Origin: Bacillota bacterium
Lineage (GTDB): Bacteria; Armatimonadota; Hebobacteria; Hebobacterales; Hebobacteraceae
Reading direction: 5' to 3'
Assembly (NCBI GenBank): GCA_030597345.1
Contig: JAUVSA010000137.1
Span: 1-6,018, forward strand
Length of the DNA stretch: 6,018 bases
The notes under the pieces were generated by a model that saw only the letters and a program-made list of their open reading frames with translations, made no database searches and was not told where the DNA came from. A program made the position numbers and the translations under genes. The stretch's first letter is position 1. Each line of letters begins with the position of its first letter. This document shows, piece by piece, positions 5,196 through 6,018 of the stretch.

Positions 5196-6018
5196 CTACA
5201 GCTCCCCCGCGCGCTTCATGCTGTCCAGCTCCAACGCGATCAGGATCGGAGGCAGGTCCAGCACTGCAGACAATCGCTCAATCGCCCGGGCAAGCGCGCG
5301 CTCGTGGGCGTCCTCATCGACATCGCCCTGATAGCGGAGATCTTCCTCGGCCCGCGCAATCCAGCCAATAGCCTCCCGCAGATAACGTGCCTTCGACTGG
5401 GGGTACTGGCGCTTGGGCAGCCGCTGATACTGCCGATGGATGCGCTGGATTATCTCATCCCACGGACCTTCGCCAGCTCGGGCCATTGCCGCCGCGGGCG
5501 CCGCGCCTGCCCCCTGTGGTGAGGCCTTCGCCGCTTTGGCTCGGCTCTCTGCCGCCTTCAGAGCCTGCCATTCCTCGACTGTCGATCCGTCTATGATGCG
5601 GACGTCGAGCCGTCGTCCGGCCACCAATTCCAGGGCGTTCAGGATGGAGTTGCGGTGAGCCGCCGTTTCCATATGTCCGGCGAGGTGGCGTTCGCTCCCG
5701 GGCATTGTCAGCACAAGCAGATCCTCATCCACCATGATGGGAACAGCCGCCTGCATGGCCTGGTTGAGGGGACCGAACCGATCAGACCGTATCAAGACTA
5801 CGTCTGTGGCCTCGCGCCACACCTTCTGAGGCGTTGGACGACGCAGGGGATAGCTCTTCTTCGGCAGCGTGCGATCGTACTGATGTCGCCTCTGCCGGTC
5901 GCTGAGCGCACGATAGGCCTCGCTGATCAGTGCGAATCTGCGAGCGACCTCGGGGTCTTTAGATGCAACGTCTGGATGGTGCTCGCGGGCCAGCTTGTAG
6001 TACGCTTCCTTGATCTCC
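5196..6018 (-). CDS. J-domain (DnaJ-type) protein, N-terminus cut by right window edge
   Basis: The visible 273 residues begin inside a J-domain: EIKEAYYKLAREHHPDV includes the HPD motif (visible residues 14-16) needed to stimulate the ATPase of DnaK/Hsp70, followed by FALISEAYRALSD and RRHQYDR, the usual helices III and IV. About 20 N-terminal residues are probably missing. There is no Gly/Phe region and no zinc-finger region, so this is a type III J-protein, not a general DnaJ. A middle region (visible residues about 66-155) starting VWREATDVVLIRS and containing ILNALELVAGRRLDVRII resembles in rhythm the small N-terminal domain of DnaA or the polymerase III tau tail; this is weak. An Ala-rich linker (KAAKASPQGAGAAPAAAMAR) leads to a helical, charged C-terminal region. 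A GTG at 5822 falls inside this frame but is not the start. It likely recruits Hsp70 to a specific partner; the partner is unknown. Confidence 0.9.
   Translation of the reverse strand, partial: EIKEAYYKLAREHHPDVASKDPEVARRFALISEAYRALSDRQRRHQYDRTLPKKSYPLRRPTPQKVWREATDVVLIRSDRFGPLNQAMQAAVPIMVDEDLLVLTMPGSERHLAGHMETAAHRNSILNALELVAGRRLDVRIIDGSTVEEWQALKAAESRAKAAKASPQGAGAAPAAAMARAGEGPWDEIIQRIHRQYQRLPKRQYPQSKARYLREAIGWIARAEEDLRYQGDVDEDAHERALARAIERLSAVLDLPPILIALELDSMKRAGEL

Noticed and set aside
5196..5822. GTG at 5822 as the start of a separate 208-residue gene
   Set aside because: The same frame continues upstream without a stop into a J-domain with its HPD motif, so the GTG encodes an internal valine.

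Overview
The window is a GC-rich, densely coding bacterial stretch in which every supported gene lies on the minus strand, so transcription runs from the right edge to the left edge. Base composition and small gaps between genes fit a high-GC bacterium, but nothing here fixes the phylum. No rRNA, tRNA, mobile element, CRISPR array or long repeat was seen, and no stretch of more than 300 bases lacks a gene.

Right part (about 4495-6018): a J-domain (DnaJ-type) protein, cut by the right edge, is followed after only 5 bases by a small TIM-barrel-like protein of unknown function. The two look like one transcription unit. The J-domain protein carries a middle region that resembles the small N-terminal domain of DnaA or the tail domains of polymerase III tau; this is a weak reading.

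Middle (4431-4498): the stop codon of the TIM-barrel gene sits inside the -35 box of a good sigma-70-type promoter (TTGACA, 17 bases, TATTCT, minus strand). A perfect 8-bp GC hairpin follows almost exactly at the predicted transcription start. This probably begins a second transcription unit.

Left part (1-4430): the second unit encodes a complete 603-residue ABC exporter half-transporter, then two proteins with the same unusual layout: four N-terminal membrane helices, a basic linker, then a cytoplasmic methyltransferase domain. The first carries a class I (Methyltransf_11-like) domain. The second carries a CmcI / rhamnosyl O-methyltransferase-type domain with its metal triad intact. A fourth gene, open at the left edge, is unrecognised. 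The set reads as a membrane-associated route that modifies (methylates) a glycan, glycolipid or similar product and exports or flips it; the substrate cannot be read from the sequence. The pair of membrane-anchored methyltransferases beside an exporter is the most unusual thing in the window.
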